From contig JBJTHJ010000093.1 of assembly GCA_046094385.1 (NCBI GenBank), positions 1 to 10,477 of the forward strand: a DNA stretch of 10,477 nt, written 5' to 3'. Shown here piece by piece: positions 1 to 7,320 of this stretch; position 1 is the stretch's first letter, and the number at the start of each line of letters is the position of its first letter. Source of the DNA: ZLKRG08 sp046094385. Its GTDB lineage: Bacteria; Actinomycetota; Actinomycetes; Nanopelagicales; Nanopelagicaceae. The notes under the pieces are model-generated. The model saw nothing but the letters and a program-made list of their open reading frames with translations. It made no database searches and was not told where the DNA came from. A program made the translations under genes and the position numbers.

Positions 1-168
1 GCACAAGACTATGTAAAACGCAATATGAGTACAAAGATTGTATTAATTGATGGGCTAGCACTAGGAAAATTACTATTAGAATATGAAGTTGGCGTGGTTA
101 GACTCAGATCTTACAAAGTGATGGAAATAGATGAAAATTTATTTGATAATCAAATTTTTGTTTTCTAG
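1..168 (+). CDS. mrr: Mrr-family type IV restriction endonuclease, C-terminal fragment
   Basis: Only the last 55 codons are inside the window, in frame from base 1 to TAG at 166-168; the start lies to the left. The peptide reads AQDYV, then KIVLIDG at residues 12-18, then LLLEYEVGVVR at 24-34 and a short acidic tail. This matches the C-terminal end of Mrr-type restriction proteins as I know them (K-I-V-L-I-D-G, then L-x-x-E-Y-x-V-G-V). These enzymes cut modified foreign DNA; the catalytic PD-(D/E)xK part would lie upstream and cannot be judged here. The neighbour to the right is a tRNA gene whose 3' end points toward this gene, a common arrangement at island edges. Family assignment rests on a short stretch, but the motif is characteristic. 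Confidence 0.75.
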   Translation, partial: AQDYVKRNMSTKIVLIDGLALGKLLLEYEVGVVRLRSYKVMEIDENLFDNQIFVF

Positions 169-274
169 AATCTAACTACTATTTTGATCCTTTAAGATTA
201 TAATATTTGATAATGTGACTTGTTAATTTGACCGGATGCTTATCTGAGCGTACCTAGACGGGTCTCTAACTTCT

Positions 275-302
275 ACTTTTACATTCATTTACGCGTAAAA
301 GT
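275..302. repeat. Inverted repeat, 8-bp arms
   Basis: ACTTTTAC at 275-282 is the exact reverse complement of GTAAAAGT at 295-302, with a 12-base spacer. Within it, TTTACGCGTAAA at 288-299 is a perfect 12-base palindrome. A third related copy, GTAAAAGTTAG, occurs at 368-378 and mirrors CTAAC plus ACTTTTAC at 266-282. Neither side of the hairpin carries a T-run, so it is a poor intrinsic terminator; a protein-binding or recombination site is possible but unproven. Confidence 0.5.
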
Positions 303-343
303 GTTCTCTAAGTGTCCCGCTATATCTGCGAGTTTCTGAACGG

Positions 344-364
344 TTGAAAGCAATTTGAAAGCAA
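344..364. repeat. Short direct repeat
   Basis: TTGAAAGCAA occurs at 344-353 and again at 355-364, giving an 11-base period, about one helical turn. It lies about 40 bases beyond the tRNA 3' end. Its role is unknown and chance is possible. Confidence 0.4.
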
Positions 365-401
365 ATAGTAAAAGTTAGGGATCTAGAAGGGTAAAACTGA
401 G

Positions 402-474
402 CGCGCCCGAGAGGATTCGAACCTCTAACCTTTTGATCCGTAGTCAAATGCTCTATCCGTTGAGCTACGGGCGC
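402..474 (-). tRNA. tRNA-Arg (anticodon ACG)
   Basis: Read on the minus strand, the seven-base acceptor arms GCGCCCG (474-468) and CGGGCGC (409-403) pair perfectly, followed by discriminator G at 402. The D arm (GCTC...GAGC), a five-base anticodon stem TTTGA/TCAAA with loop CTACGGA, and a T arm AGAGG-TTCGAAT-CCTCT are all present. The anticodon is ACG, so the tRNA reads arginine CGN codons; in bacteria the wobble A is normally deaminated to inosine by TadA. CCA is not encoded (the bases after the discriminator are CTC), so it must be added after transcription. The gene starts 32 bases past the fprA stop in the same direction. It could be read through from that operon or use its own promoter; TAGTAT about 18 bases upstream is a weak -10 candidate. 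Confidence 0.95.
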
Positions 475-506
475 TGGTTTTAAGCCTTGCGAATACTACT
501 AAAGAT

Positions 507-1787
507 TTAAATTCCGCCCAAACCGAGCAATTCTTCGCGAGAAACTGCCTTTAATCTTGGTTTTCCTAATGACTCACCAGCTGAGACTTCTGCATTATTG
601 ATTCTCTCCCAAATTGGTTGAGTTACCACTTTCGCATGCAATATCTGATTAATATCGAAATCTGTTTTGGGTTTGGAATCTAGCCTAGATACCAGTAATT
701 TCACGACTTCTGCAGCATCAGATTTGTTGGTTCCAATTACTCCGGATGGACCACGTTTTGCCCATCCCACTACATATAGATTTTCTTGAACATGCCCTTC
801 GATATTGGCAATTTTTCCAGAATCAAATGGAAGATTTTCTTGAGCGCCAAATTGATCCCCGATCTGGTAGCCAATCGCTGAGATCACCAAATTACATTTG
901 ATGGTTTTCTCACCTTCGGCGGTATTGAAGGTTACGCTTTCTACTGAAGCCGACCCATTGATGCTAAGTGGAACATGTTCAAACAAGAATTCCATGGTTC
1001 TTTCGTGGGCGGTTTTAGGTTGCTCAGAGATCGCCAACATCGCATCTAAATTGCTCTTTACATGTTTCTCTGCCTCTGCTCCAACGCGATCAATAGCATT
1101 TTGAATTTCAGATTTATTGATAACCACATTTGTATGTTCTAAATCTGGCAGCTCCCTTAATTCGGGGGAGGTAAAGGCTGCAAATTCTGGGCTACGCCTT
1201 GCACAGATATATACCTTTCGGATTTTGGAACTCTTAAAAGAATCAAGGGCGTGGCTCGCAGTATCGGTAGGTTCTAGTTCGCTGGGGTCCACGGCCAGCA
1301 ATCTCGCTACATCCATCGCGACATTGCCGGCTCCGATCACGATTGCGGTTTCACCTGAAAAATCAGGACGTAAATCTGCATAATCTGGATGGCCGTTATA
1401 CCAAGGTACGAACTCAGCAGAAGAGAAAGAGTTCTCAAGAGATTCGCCAGGGATTGCGAGCTTTCTTCCTTCGGAAGTACCCGAAGCCAAAATCACTGCA
1501 TCATATTTTGATTTCAAAGTTTCTAATGAAACATCACGGCCAACTTCCACATTTCCATAGAGCGAGACATTTCCAGAAGTTGCAACTTTCTCAAATACCT
1601 TAGAAACTGATTTAATCTTGGGGTGATCTGGTGCTACGCCACTTCGCACTAAACCCCACGGAGTTGGCAATTTCTCTAACAGATCGATTTTGAATTTAAG
1701 TTCATCGCTTTCCAGGTTCTGCAGAGCCATGGCCGCAAAATATCCAGATGGGCCAGCGCCAATAATCGCAATTGAATATTTCGGCAT
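507..1787 (-). CDS. fprA: NADPH-ferredoxin reductase, FprA (adrenodoxin reductase) type
   Basis: This 426-residue FAD enzyme moves electrons between NADPH and a ferredoxin in the cytoplasm. Visible motifs are the FAD-binding GAGPSG (residues 10-15), the family signature WGLVRSGVAPDHPKIK (44-59), the NADP-binding GAGNVAMDVAR (152-162), the paired arginines RR at 197-198 expected to contact the NADP 2'-phosphate, and the C-terminal GWAKRGPSGVIGTN (341-354). Length is slightly below the roughly 450 residues of mycobacterial FprA, and no key region is missing. The ATG has AGGAG six bases upstream, and the gene lies 22 bases after the glycosyltransferase stop, so it is the last protein gene of that operon. 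In actinobacteria such reductases often sit beside ferredoxin-dependent sulfite reductase, which would fit cysD/cysNC across the divergent promoter, but no sulfite reductase is in the window. Its electron acceptor here is inferred. Confidence 0.93.
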   Translation of the reverse strand: MPKYSIAIIGAGPSGYFAAMALQNLESDELKFKIDLLEKLPTPWGLVRSGVAPDHPKIKSVSKVFEKVATSGNVSLYGNVEVGRDVSLETLKSKYDAVILASGTSEGRKLAIPGESLENSFSSAEFVPWYNGHPDYADLRPDFSGETAIVIGAGNVAMDVARLLAVDPSELEPTDTASHALDSFKSSKIRKVYICARRSPEFAAFTSPELRELPDLEHTNVVINKSEIQNAIDRVGAEAEKHVKSNLDAMLAISEQPKTAHERTMEFLFEHVPLSINGSASVESVTFNTAEGEKTIKCNLVISAIGYQIGDQFGAQENLPFDSGKIANIEGHVQENLYVVGWAKRGPSGVIGTNKSDAAEVVKLLVSRLDSKPKTDFDINQILHAKVVTQPIWERINNAEVSAGESLGKPRLKAVSREELLGLGGI

Positions 1788-1793
1788 CTATAG

Positions 1794-1798
1794 CTCCT
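1794..1798 (-). promoter_or_regulatory. Ribosome binding site of fprA
   Basis: AGGAG on the minus strand ends six bases before the fprA ATG. It is the clearest Shine-Dalgarno in the minus-strand operon, whose other internal starts rely on ATGA overlaps. This suggests fprA is initiated independently rather than by coupling. Confidence 0.75.
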
Positions 1799-1809
1799 GT
1801 AATTGAAGT

Positions 1810-3162
1810 TTAATAATACTGGTTTGCGATTTGCTCGCGCTTGGCTTTATAGCTTGCTGAAGCTGAGGCAATCAAGTGTTCAAATCTGCTGGGTCCTTTT
1901 ATCAACTCTCGCAATTCCGAAGCATCTTCAGAGCTACTAAAGACGGCTGCTCCGCCAATTAAAGATTTAGAGTTTTCTTGTTTGATGATCAATCGATATC
2001 CGATGGCTAAATAACGTAACGCCATTAAGAGCACTTTACGTAATGCCCTATTTTTATCAACATATTCCCCTGAATTGACTTCAGAGAATTTGACCAATTT
2101 ATTTGCAATCTCTTCGCCGCCAACTGGCACGGGTAGCTCTTGGCACTTTTTAGAGAGTGAATCTCGTAAAGCTGGGTCCTGCAATTTACGGACGGTCTTA
2201 GTGATGTGGTTTAAATCTGATTGATCTGCACGTAGTGCGTAGCCAAAATCATCACACCACTTAGCTCGCGCCTCTTGATCATCCATTCCCCTGATATTTG
2301 AGACCAGAACAGTGGGCATTCCGGCTGCTAAAAGCTCATGAACTCCGTTATATCCGGTGGCACAGATACCTGCATCAAATGCAGCTAACACTTTGGCCAA
2401 TGGGAAATAGCGAATCACGTGAATCTCTAAATTATTTGGTGCAAGGGCTTTGCCATTTTTATCTATGGGTTCTTTGGTCAAAACAACTTGAAGCTCTGGC
2501 CAATCAAGCAGACCGCTTAGAGCTGCTCGCATCTTTTCGTTTGCATCATCAGCACCAGTGCCAAGCTGCACCAAAACCGCCGGACGATTTGGATCTAAAC
2601 CTAAAATTTTTCTAGCAGCTTGGCGATCAAGTGCCTCGTTGGCTTGATAAAGAGAGACTGGCGCTGTTCGGATCGCATCTTTTCGTTTTGCAGTTGGTCC
2701 ATGGTCATAAGCAAATGCATAATCACCCGGTTCGATAATTAAATCCATAGAGCGAGATTGAAAAGGAAGCGCGAAGCGATGTGGTTTCTTCTGCCACAAT
2801 CCTCTTCTGATCCAGACTAGTTTTACATTCGGTCTTGCGATTCGCGCCGCAATTACGCCTGCGTAAGGCACCACACCATCAAATGTAAGAATTTTGGCAT
2901 CGGTCTCATCGATCAGCGCTATCAATCTATCTCTTAAATATAGATCCCAATTTGATCTCGACATATAGCCGCGATCTTTACCAGGTATATATTCACTAGG
3001 GATATCTAACGCGTTTGGAATCTCGGCTACACCACTTGCCATGGAGACGATCACTGGATTTGCCTTGGTTTTCAACGCCTTGGCAATGGCACTAGCTCTT
3101 GCTAAATGCCCCATGCCAACACCATTACTGGTTGCCAGGATGATCGTGGGCTTACTACTCAT
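1810..3162 (-). CDS. GT-B glycosyltransferase, MurG/GT28-like, with C-terminal extension
   Basis: This 450-residue protein has a two-domain GT-B layout. The N-terminal part carries GVGMGHLARA (14-23), the glycine-rich G-x-G-H-x-x-R loop of MurG-like and related enzymes. The C-terminal Rossmann domain starts at VLVQLGTGADD (196-206) and holds the nucleotide-sugar site GYNGVHELLAAGMPTVLV (270-287), followed by DDQEARA (294-300), comparable to MurG's D-N-Q-x-x-N-A. It probably transfers a sugar from a nucleotide donor at the cytoplasmic side of the membrane; donor and acceptor cannot be read from sequence. It is unlikely to be MurG itself, because its surroundings are glycan genes rather than the division cluster. 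Residues about 365-450 extend beyond the GT-B fold and contain a basic, hydrophobic stretch (372-394) that might touch the membrane. The start overlaps the upstream stop as ATGA (3159-3162), implying translational coupling. Confidence 0.85.
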   Translation of the reverse strand: MSSKPTIILATSNGVGMGHLARASAIAKALKTKANPVIVSMASGVAEIPNALDIPSEYIPGKDRGYMSRSNWDLYLRDRLIALIDETDAKILTFDGVVPYAGVIAARIARPNVKLVWIRRGLWQKKPHRFALPFQSRSMDLIIEPGDYAFAYDHGPTAKRKDAIRTAPVSLYQANEALDRQAARKILGLDPNRPAVLVQLGTGADDANEKMRAALSGLLDWPELQVVLTKEPIDKNGKALAPNNLEIHVIRYFPLAKVLAAFDAGICATGYNGVHELLAAGMPTVLVSNIRGMDDQEARAKWCDDFGYALRADQSDLNHITKTVRKLQDPALRDSLSKKCQELPVPVGGEEIANKLVKFSEVNSGEYVDKNRALRKVLLMALRYLAIGYRLIIKQENSKSLIGGAAVFSSSEDASELRELIKGPSRFEHLIASASASYKAKREQIANQYY

Positions 3163-4679
3163 TTAAGAATTTTCCGTTTGATAAGTTTTAAGAGTTTTGA
3201 AATAAATATAGCTAATTGCTTAGGGGAGTTTACTTTCTTACCCTCTCGCTTCAAAAATCTAATCAAACGAGTGATGATTGAATTCTTACCGTCATACACT
3301 TGCAAGAATCGTTCGTGAGTCATCCATTGCACACCGAATTGCTCTGAAATGTTGGTATAAAGATCACCTTTGGTGCGCTTGGCCCTAGCCAAAGCTGAGG
3401 TCAGTAGCGCAAAAGCTCTATGGTCTTGATTATTGGCCAAACCTACAATTCCTAGCTCCGAAAGTTTCAAATAATCGCTCAAATCTTTGAGGCTCATATT
3501 GGAATCCGCCTCTGCAAAAATATGAATTGGGGTTGCCGAGAGCGTGAAAATCTCCAAAACTTCCTCTACGTATAAATTTGCATCACTATCAATATGAGCG
3601 AATCGATATTGGGAATCACCTTTGAGCCAGTTATAGATCTCTCGTAACTGCGAATGTTGATCATTTACAGGGTTATACCGAAGTCGAAGATCATTCCAAT
3701 TTCCGAGCAATATAAAATTTGCTTGGGTACCGCTTACTTCTAGCAAGTTATTTCTGATTGCTTTTAACTCAGCTAAAGTGCTATTTCGAACATCAAGAAT
3801 TACTTCATAATTTGCAACCAAGAATTTGCTTTCACTCTCAGATCTAATGCTCTTGAGTTCAGGAATCAATTGAGAGAGCAGAGGGTTGTTATGGCGGCTT
3901 AGCTCCTCTTTATTCTCTTCGATGGTGCTATATCCCAAATGCCATGAATGAGCTTGGCGATCAATCACCGTTCTAAGACCCTGTTGCTGAATTCTCCAAC
4001 CCAGTTCAGTATCCTCTCCAGTTACCAATTCTGAGTTATAACCTTTGAGTTCCTTCCATCGTTTATTGGTAATGGTGAATGTTGCACCGACAAAGTTTCT
4101 AAAACCTTCAAAGCCTGGATTTTTCAAATCATTAGTTCGCTCGGCTCTGGCCTCCCAAAGCTCCTTTCCCCAATGTTCCTCATGCAAATCCATGAAGCCA
4201 TCTGCTTCCAATGACTCCTTTAATTCTTTTGGAGAGTAATTCCATTCTTTGACGAATCGCTTCCAGCCAAGCACTGCATAATCATCAGAATCATGATGCC
4301 ATTTCATGTGATGAGCTAAGTGATCAGGGTCAAAGACCATATCTGCATCAACAAACCAGAAAACATCCTCTTTGAGTTTTGCGGTAACGTTGTTGATCAC
4401 ACGGGTTTTTCCCCAGCTCTCAAGGTTATTTTCATAGCGAATGAGCTTGATTTTGGAAGGTTTGATTTTAGGAAGTCTTAGTGGGGGTTGGCTACCGTCA
4501 TCTACTACATATACATTTATCAATCTTGCGGGATAACTTTGCACAGCAATCGAAGCTAACGTCAAATCTAACTTCTCTTGGCCACCCCTACACGCGATAA
4601 CTACAGCCACTGATAATTTTGTTTTATCCAGAATCTGTAAATCTTCTGGTCGCTCAAAACGATAGATGATCTGGTTCAT
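3159..4679 (-). CDS. GT2-family glycosyltransferase (GT-A fold) with large C-terminal domain
   Basis: The N-terminal ~260 residues form a GT-A domain of family 2: VAVVIACRGG (24-33), VVDDGS (58-63) for the nucleotide, DADM (111-114) as the metal-binding D-x-D, NFVGATFTITNKRW (195-208), and GEDTELGWR (221-229), the E-D acceptor/catalytic motif, followed by HSWHLGYS (244-251). All key acidic residues are present. Residues about 285-506 form a second region without a motif I can name. It resembles tails I recall on some actinobacterial GT2 proteins, ending near FGVQWMTHERF (448-458) before a lysine-rich C-terminus. Expected role: adding a sugar from a UDP- or GDP-sugar during surface polysaccharide or glycoprotein synthesis; substrate unknown. 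It is the middle gene of three glycosyltransferases with ATGA overlaps at both ends (4676-4679 and 3159-3162). Confidence 0.88.
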   Translation of the reverse strand: MNQIIYRFERPEDLQILDKTKLSVAVVIACRGGQEKLDLTLASIAVQSYPARLINVYVVDDGSQPPLRLPKIKPSKIKLIRYENNLESWGKTRVINNVTAKLKEDVFWFVDADMVFDPDHLAHHMKWHHDSDDYAVLGWKRFVKEWNYSPKELKESLEADGFMDLHEEHWGKELWEARAERTNDLKNPGFEGFRNFVGATFTITNKRWKELKGYNSELVTGEDTELGWRIQQQGLRTVIDRQAHSWHLGYSTIEENKEELSRHNNPLLSQLIPELKSIRSESESKFLVANYEVILDVRNSTLAELKAIRNNLLEVSGTQANFILLGNWNDLRLRYNPVNDQHSQLREIYNWLKGDSQYRFAHIDSDANLYVEEVLEIFTLSATPIHIFAEADSNMSLKDLSDYLKLSELGIVGLANNQDHRAFALLTSALARAKRTKGDLYTNISEQFGVQWMTHERFLQVYDGKNSIITRLIRFLKREGKKVNSPKQLAIFISKLLKLIKRKILK

Positions 4680-5494
4680 TTGGCAGTTCCAAAGATTGAG
4701 TCAGCCCAAATACCTACCCTTTGTTCGTTGGCATTATTTAAGTATTTCGAATAATTAGTAATATAAGTATGAAAAGTAAAGCTACGTCGGTAAATGTATC
4801 CAGCCCCAAAGGTACGCCAGATCTTGCCACCTTTCTCAGTAACTCCACTTAAAAGATAACGATCTACCGCAGTAGTGCCGCTTCCGAACCAGCCCACTGC
4901 TTCCGCCGCTTTACGTTTGACTAAAATAGTCCCACCGCAAACCCAATCGCTCCATAACTCAACGGCCTGAGTACCGTGTGGTGCAAATCTTCTAACTGTG
5001 ATTGATAGCGGCTCTAAAAATACATAGTTCATGGCCCTACCAACTACATCAGCATTAGTTTCAATTGCAGCATCTACAAGATCTCTGAGGTGTTCTGGTC
5101 CATAGTAATCATCATCATCAACTTTAGAGATGTACTCACCATTACTCTTCTTGCAAAGTTCTGAAAGGATCTCACCGAGCGTTGCGGTTTTGGGAAAATT
5201 TAATGAAGTAACTTTTATTTTTCGCGAATTAAGTTTCTTGATTAAGGCTTTATGTTTAGGGTTAAGTTGGATGTCATGCAGACCAAGCAAGATCTCGAAA
5301 TTTTGAAGTGTTTGGGCGTGCATTTGTCTCAAAATATTCTCTAGGTCTAATGAACGTAACGTTGAGATAACGACGCTAACCTTTGGATACTGCTTTTTTT
5401 TGGAACGTCTGGCATTTCTAATTTTGGAAATCTCTGTGAGTTCTTGGCTATATGAAGTATTTTTACTCATATTTGTCTTGGTTTGCTGACTCAC
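4676..5494 (-). CDS. GT2-family glycosyltransferase, first gene of the minus-strand operon
   Basis: This 272-residue protein has a compact GT-A domain: VSVVISTLRS (39-48) opens the Rossmann-like strand, YISKVDDDDYYGPEHL (121-136) supplies the metal-binding acidic cluster, and VCGGTILVKRKAAEAVGWF (185-203) with VDRYL (210-214) matches the acceptor side of family 2 enzymes. There is no transmembrane segment; the basic N-terminus (24-38) is unstructured-looking. Acceptor and sugar are unknown. I keep the GTG start at 5494 because TAATCT (5506-5501) lies exactly six bases before it, the geometry of a leaderless actinobacterial transcript. An internal ATG at 5470 (residue 9) is the alternative; neither has a good Shine-Dalgarno. 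The stop overlaps the next gene as ATGA. The gene is divergent from the sulfotransferase across 39 bases. Confidence 0.87.
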   Translation of the reverse strand: MSQQTKTNMSKNTSYSQELTEISKIRNARRSKKKQYPKVSVVISTLRSLDLENILRQMHAQTLQNFEILLGLHDIQLNPKHKALIKKLNSRKIKVTSLNFPKTATLGEILSELCKKSNGEYISKVDDDDYYGPEHLRDLVDAAIETNADVVGRAMNYVFLEPLSITVRRFAPHGTQAVELWSDWVCGGTILVKRKAAEAVGWFGSGTTAVDRYLLSGVTEKGGKIWRTFGAGYIYRRSFTFHTYITNYSKYLNNANEQRVGIWADSIFGTAK

Positions 5495-5514
5495 GGGTAA
5501 AGATTACCTTACCC
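5495..5514. repeat. Inverted repeat in the divergent promoter, possible operator
   Basis: GGGTAA at 5495-5500 is mirrored by TTACCC at 5509-5514 with eight bases between. A nested GGTAA-AGA-TTACC occurs at 5496-5508. The element covers the putative -10 box of the minus-strand operon and lies just upstream of that of the plus-strand operon, so a bound protein could affect both. A T-run follows on the plus strand, but a six-pair stem between two divergent starts makes a terminator role unlikely. Confidence 0.45.
5501..5506 (-). promoter_or_regulatory. Putative -10 box, leaderless promoter of the glycosyltransferase operon
   Basis: TAATCT on the minus strand fits the actinobacterial TANNNT -10 pattern and is followed by six bases (TTACCC) and the GTG start at 5494, so transcription would begin at or next to the start codon. 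No convincing -35 is visible. Confidence 0.5.
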
Positions 5515-5521
5515 TTTTTGA

Positions 5522-5527
5522 TAGCAT
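5522..5527 (+). promoter_or_regulatory. Putative -10 box, leaderless promoter of the sulfotransferase-cysD-cysNC operon
   Basis: TAGCAT fits TANNNT and is followed by six bases (CCGTTA) and the GTG at 5534, the same spacing as on the opposite strand. No Shine-Dalgarno precedes this GTG, in line with a leaderless transcript. No clear -35 is visible. Confidence 0.5.
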
Positions 5528-5533
5528 CCGTTA

Positions 5534-6418
5534 GTGGCAAATGAACGAAGTAATTACGGATTTAAGCATGGTCTTCGTAAATTGCTTCTCAATGTCAAAT
5601 TTCTACTCCCGTATGTATTAACAAAATTAAGGCAAAAAAACCCTATAGCCGGTAATTCCAAATTGGTATTAATTGTCTCCTTCCCTAGATCCGGAACCCA
5701 TGCGCTAGCTTCAATGATTAATCACAAGCAGATCGGTCTCAATTACTACGGCGAATTCTTTATTTTTAATCAATGGTCTTCGGTGGTTGAGCATCTCAAT
5801 AAGTACATTCCATTCTTTTCTTGGAGATACTTCCTAAACACCCGTAGACAAAAGAGACACTGGGTTCACTATCGTTTTGAAAAGACTACCTTGAGTCCCA
5901 TCAAAACTATTCAGAAGATTCTCTTGTTTCCTGGCACACATACCATCAAGATATTCCCGGAACACCTTCATCTTGAAACACTCAAAAATATTATTACCGA
6001 ATTCAAACCACATATCATCTTCCTTCGCCGCAATCATTTAGATAGATATGTATCCTTGAAAAAGGCAAACGCTACGGGAAAGTGGCATAAAGTAGATAGT
6101 TCAAATATCGAAATCGAAGTTAATCAAGCGGAGCTAGATAAATATATTGCAGAATATATAGATTTCTATTCTGCAGTAAAAAAGGTGGCTTTGGATTCAA
6201 AGTGTGAGATTTTGGACTTAGAATTTAATGAGCTGCAAAATCCTGAAAAGGCTTGGATGATTCAAGAGTTTGTGGCGATGCCTGGAAATGCTGGTTTAGA
6301 TACTCTTCCTAAGCAGCCAACCACAACCAAGATGGACAAAGCCTCAATCTCTCAAGACAAATTCTTGACTAAAACCAATAAACAACGTTCCGATTATGAT
6401 TTTGCGAGCATTTCATGA
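5534..6418 (+). CDS. PAPS-dependent sulfotransferase (Stf0/NodH-like)
   Basis: This 294-residue protein should move a sulfuryl group from PAPS to a hydroxyl or amine of an acceptor, probably a carbohydrate. The 5'-phosphosulfate loop is SFPRSGTH (49-56) after a hydrophobic strand. The 3'-phosphate-binding segment is FLRRNHLDRYVSLKKA (163-178), continuing TGKWH (181-185); the R-x-x-x-x-x-x-V-S-x-x-x-A-x-x-T-G-x-W spacing recalls bacterial Stf0 and NodH carbohydrate sulfotransferases. YGEFF (72-76) follows the P-loop as in those families. No signal peptide is evident, and the hydrophobic patch at 17-30 is too broken by basic residues to be a sure membrane helix, so it likely acts in the cytoplasm where PAPS is made. 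GTG is chosen as the start because TAGCAT sits six bases upstream. Its stop overlaps the cysD ATG (6415-6418), linking it to PAPS synthesis. The acceptor is unknown; the divergent glycosyltransferases suggest a glycan. Confidence 0.85.
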   Translation: MANERSNYGFKHGLRKLLLNVKFLLPYVLTKLRQKNPIAGNSKLVLIVSFPRSGTHALASMINHKQIGLNYYGEFFIFNQWSSVVEHLNKYIPFFSWRYFLNTRRQKRHWVHYRFEKTTLSPIKTIQKILLFPGTHTIKIFPEHLHLETLKNIITEFKPHIIFLRRNHLDRYVSLKKANATGKWHKVDSSNIEIEVNQAELDKYIAEYIDFYSAVKKVALDSKCEILDLEFNELQNPEKAWMIQEFVAMPGNAGLDTLPKQPTTTKMDKASISQDKFLTKTNKQRSDYDFASIS

Positions 6419-7320
6419 GCATGCATAGCAAAATCCTTCAACAGCTCGAGCATGAATCTATCGAGATTCTGCGGGAAACTGCAGCCACTTTTAAAAATCC
6501 AGCGTTGCTCTATTCAATTGGTAAAGATTCCACCGTAATTTTGCACTTAGCTCGGAAGGCTTTTTATCCCGCTAAAGTTCCATTCACCTTGCTGCATATA
6601 GATTCAACTTGGAATTTCAAAGAGATGATCACCTTCCGTGACGAAGTCGTGAAGATGCATGATTTGAAATTAATAGCCCACATAAATGAAGAAGGTGTTC
6701 GCCAAGGCATCACCCCGTTTAGCCATGGAATTTCCGAGTATCTAAGAGTCATGAACACGATTCCTTTAAAGGAAGCTTTAGATAAGTATGGATTTGATGC
6801 TGCAATTGGTGGATCACGACGTGATGAAGAGAAGAGTCGTGCAAAAGAGCGGATTTTTAGCGTTCGCGATGAGGGACATCGTTGGAATCCAAGAGCGCAA
6901 CGTCCTGAACTTTGGCGAACTTACAATACAAAATTAGCACCAGGTCAGACTATGCGCGTCTTTCCAATCTCTGATTGGACTGAAGCTGATATCTGGAAAT
7001 ATATATTGCAAGAAGATATCTATGTGAATCCACTCTATCTTGCCAAACCGCGGCCAGTGGTAAAACGTGGCGAGCAGATGATTATGGTTGATGATGAAAG
7101 ATATCCACTTAATCCTAATGAGAAACCCTTTGAAGCGATGGTTCGTTTTAGAACTTTAGGTTGCTATCCGCTAACTGCAGCGGTTGAATCAAACGCCACC
7201 ACTATCGAGCAAGTCGTAGAGGAAGTCTTGAATATCAAACTCTCAGAACGCGCCACTCGCCTAATTGATGGTGAAAACGAAGATTCCATGGAGAAGAAGA
7301 AGACGGAAGGGTATTTCTAA
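6415..7320 (+). CDS. cysD: Sulfate adenylyltransferase subunit 2
   Basis: CysD is the catalytic, PP-loop ATP-pyrophosphatase subunit of ATP sulfurylase, which makes APS from sulfate and ATP together with the GTPase CysN. The 301 residues are full length for the family. The PP-loop SIGKDST is at 34-40, HIDSTWNFKEM at 61-71, the arginine-rich GGSRRDEEKSRAKERIFS at 132-149, and FRTLGCYPLTAA at 245-256. All are typical of CysD and separate it from PAPS reductase (CysH), a relative with a different C-terminus. The start ATG overlaps the sulfotransferase TGA; a second ATG two codons later (6421) is equally possible. The stop and the cysNC start share a base (TAATG), so the two subunits should be made in a fixed ratio. 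Confidence 0.97.
   Translation: MSMHSKILQQLEHESIEILRETAATFKNPALLYSIGKDSTVILHLARKAFYPAKVPFTLLHIDSTWNFKEMITFRDEVVKMHDLKLIAHINEEGVRQGITPFSHGISEYLRVMNTIPLKEALDKYGFDAAIGGSRRDEEKSRAKERIFSVRDEGHRWNPRAQRPELWRTYNTKLAPGQTMRVFPISDWTEADIWKYILQEDIYVNPLYLAKPRPVVKRGEQMIMVDDERYPLNPNEKPFEAMVRFRTLGCYPLTAAVESNATTIEQVVEEVLNIKLSERATRLIDGENEDSMEKKKTEGYF

Larger units (their letters stand above)
169..401. other. Gene-free spacer between mrr and tRNA-Arg
   Basis: These 233 bases hold no credible reading frame. They contain an inverted repeat at 275-302, a 12-base perfect palindrome at 288-299 and a tandem 10-base repeat at 344-364, listed separately. I see no GC-rich hairpin followed by a T-run, so no convincing terminator for mrr or for the tRNA transcript. 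Confidence 0.6.

Noticed and set aside
898..1603. Several plus-strand open frames of 68-88 codons inside fprA
   Set aside because: They oppose the full-length FprA frame with all its cofactor motifs and resemble no family.
2298..2615. 105-codon plus-strand open frame inside the MurG-like gene
   Set aside because: It is antisense to the conserved GT-B C-terminal domain and its composition is typical of a reverse-strand shadow.
1810..3162. Calling the GT-B enzyme MurG of peptidoglycan synthesis
   Set aside because: The shared loops are general to the GT28-like group, the C-terminal extension is atypical, and the gene is not in a division cluster.
5495..5519. GGGTAA-N8-TTACCC followed by TTTTT as an intrinsic terminator
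   Set aside because: It lies between two divergent start codons where no transcript needs to end, and the stem has only six pairs with half A-T.
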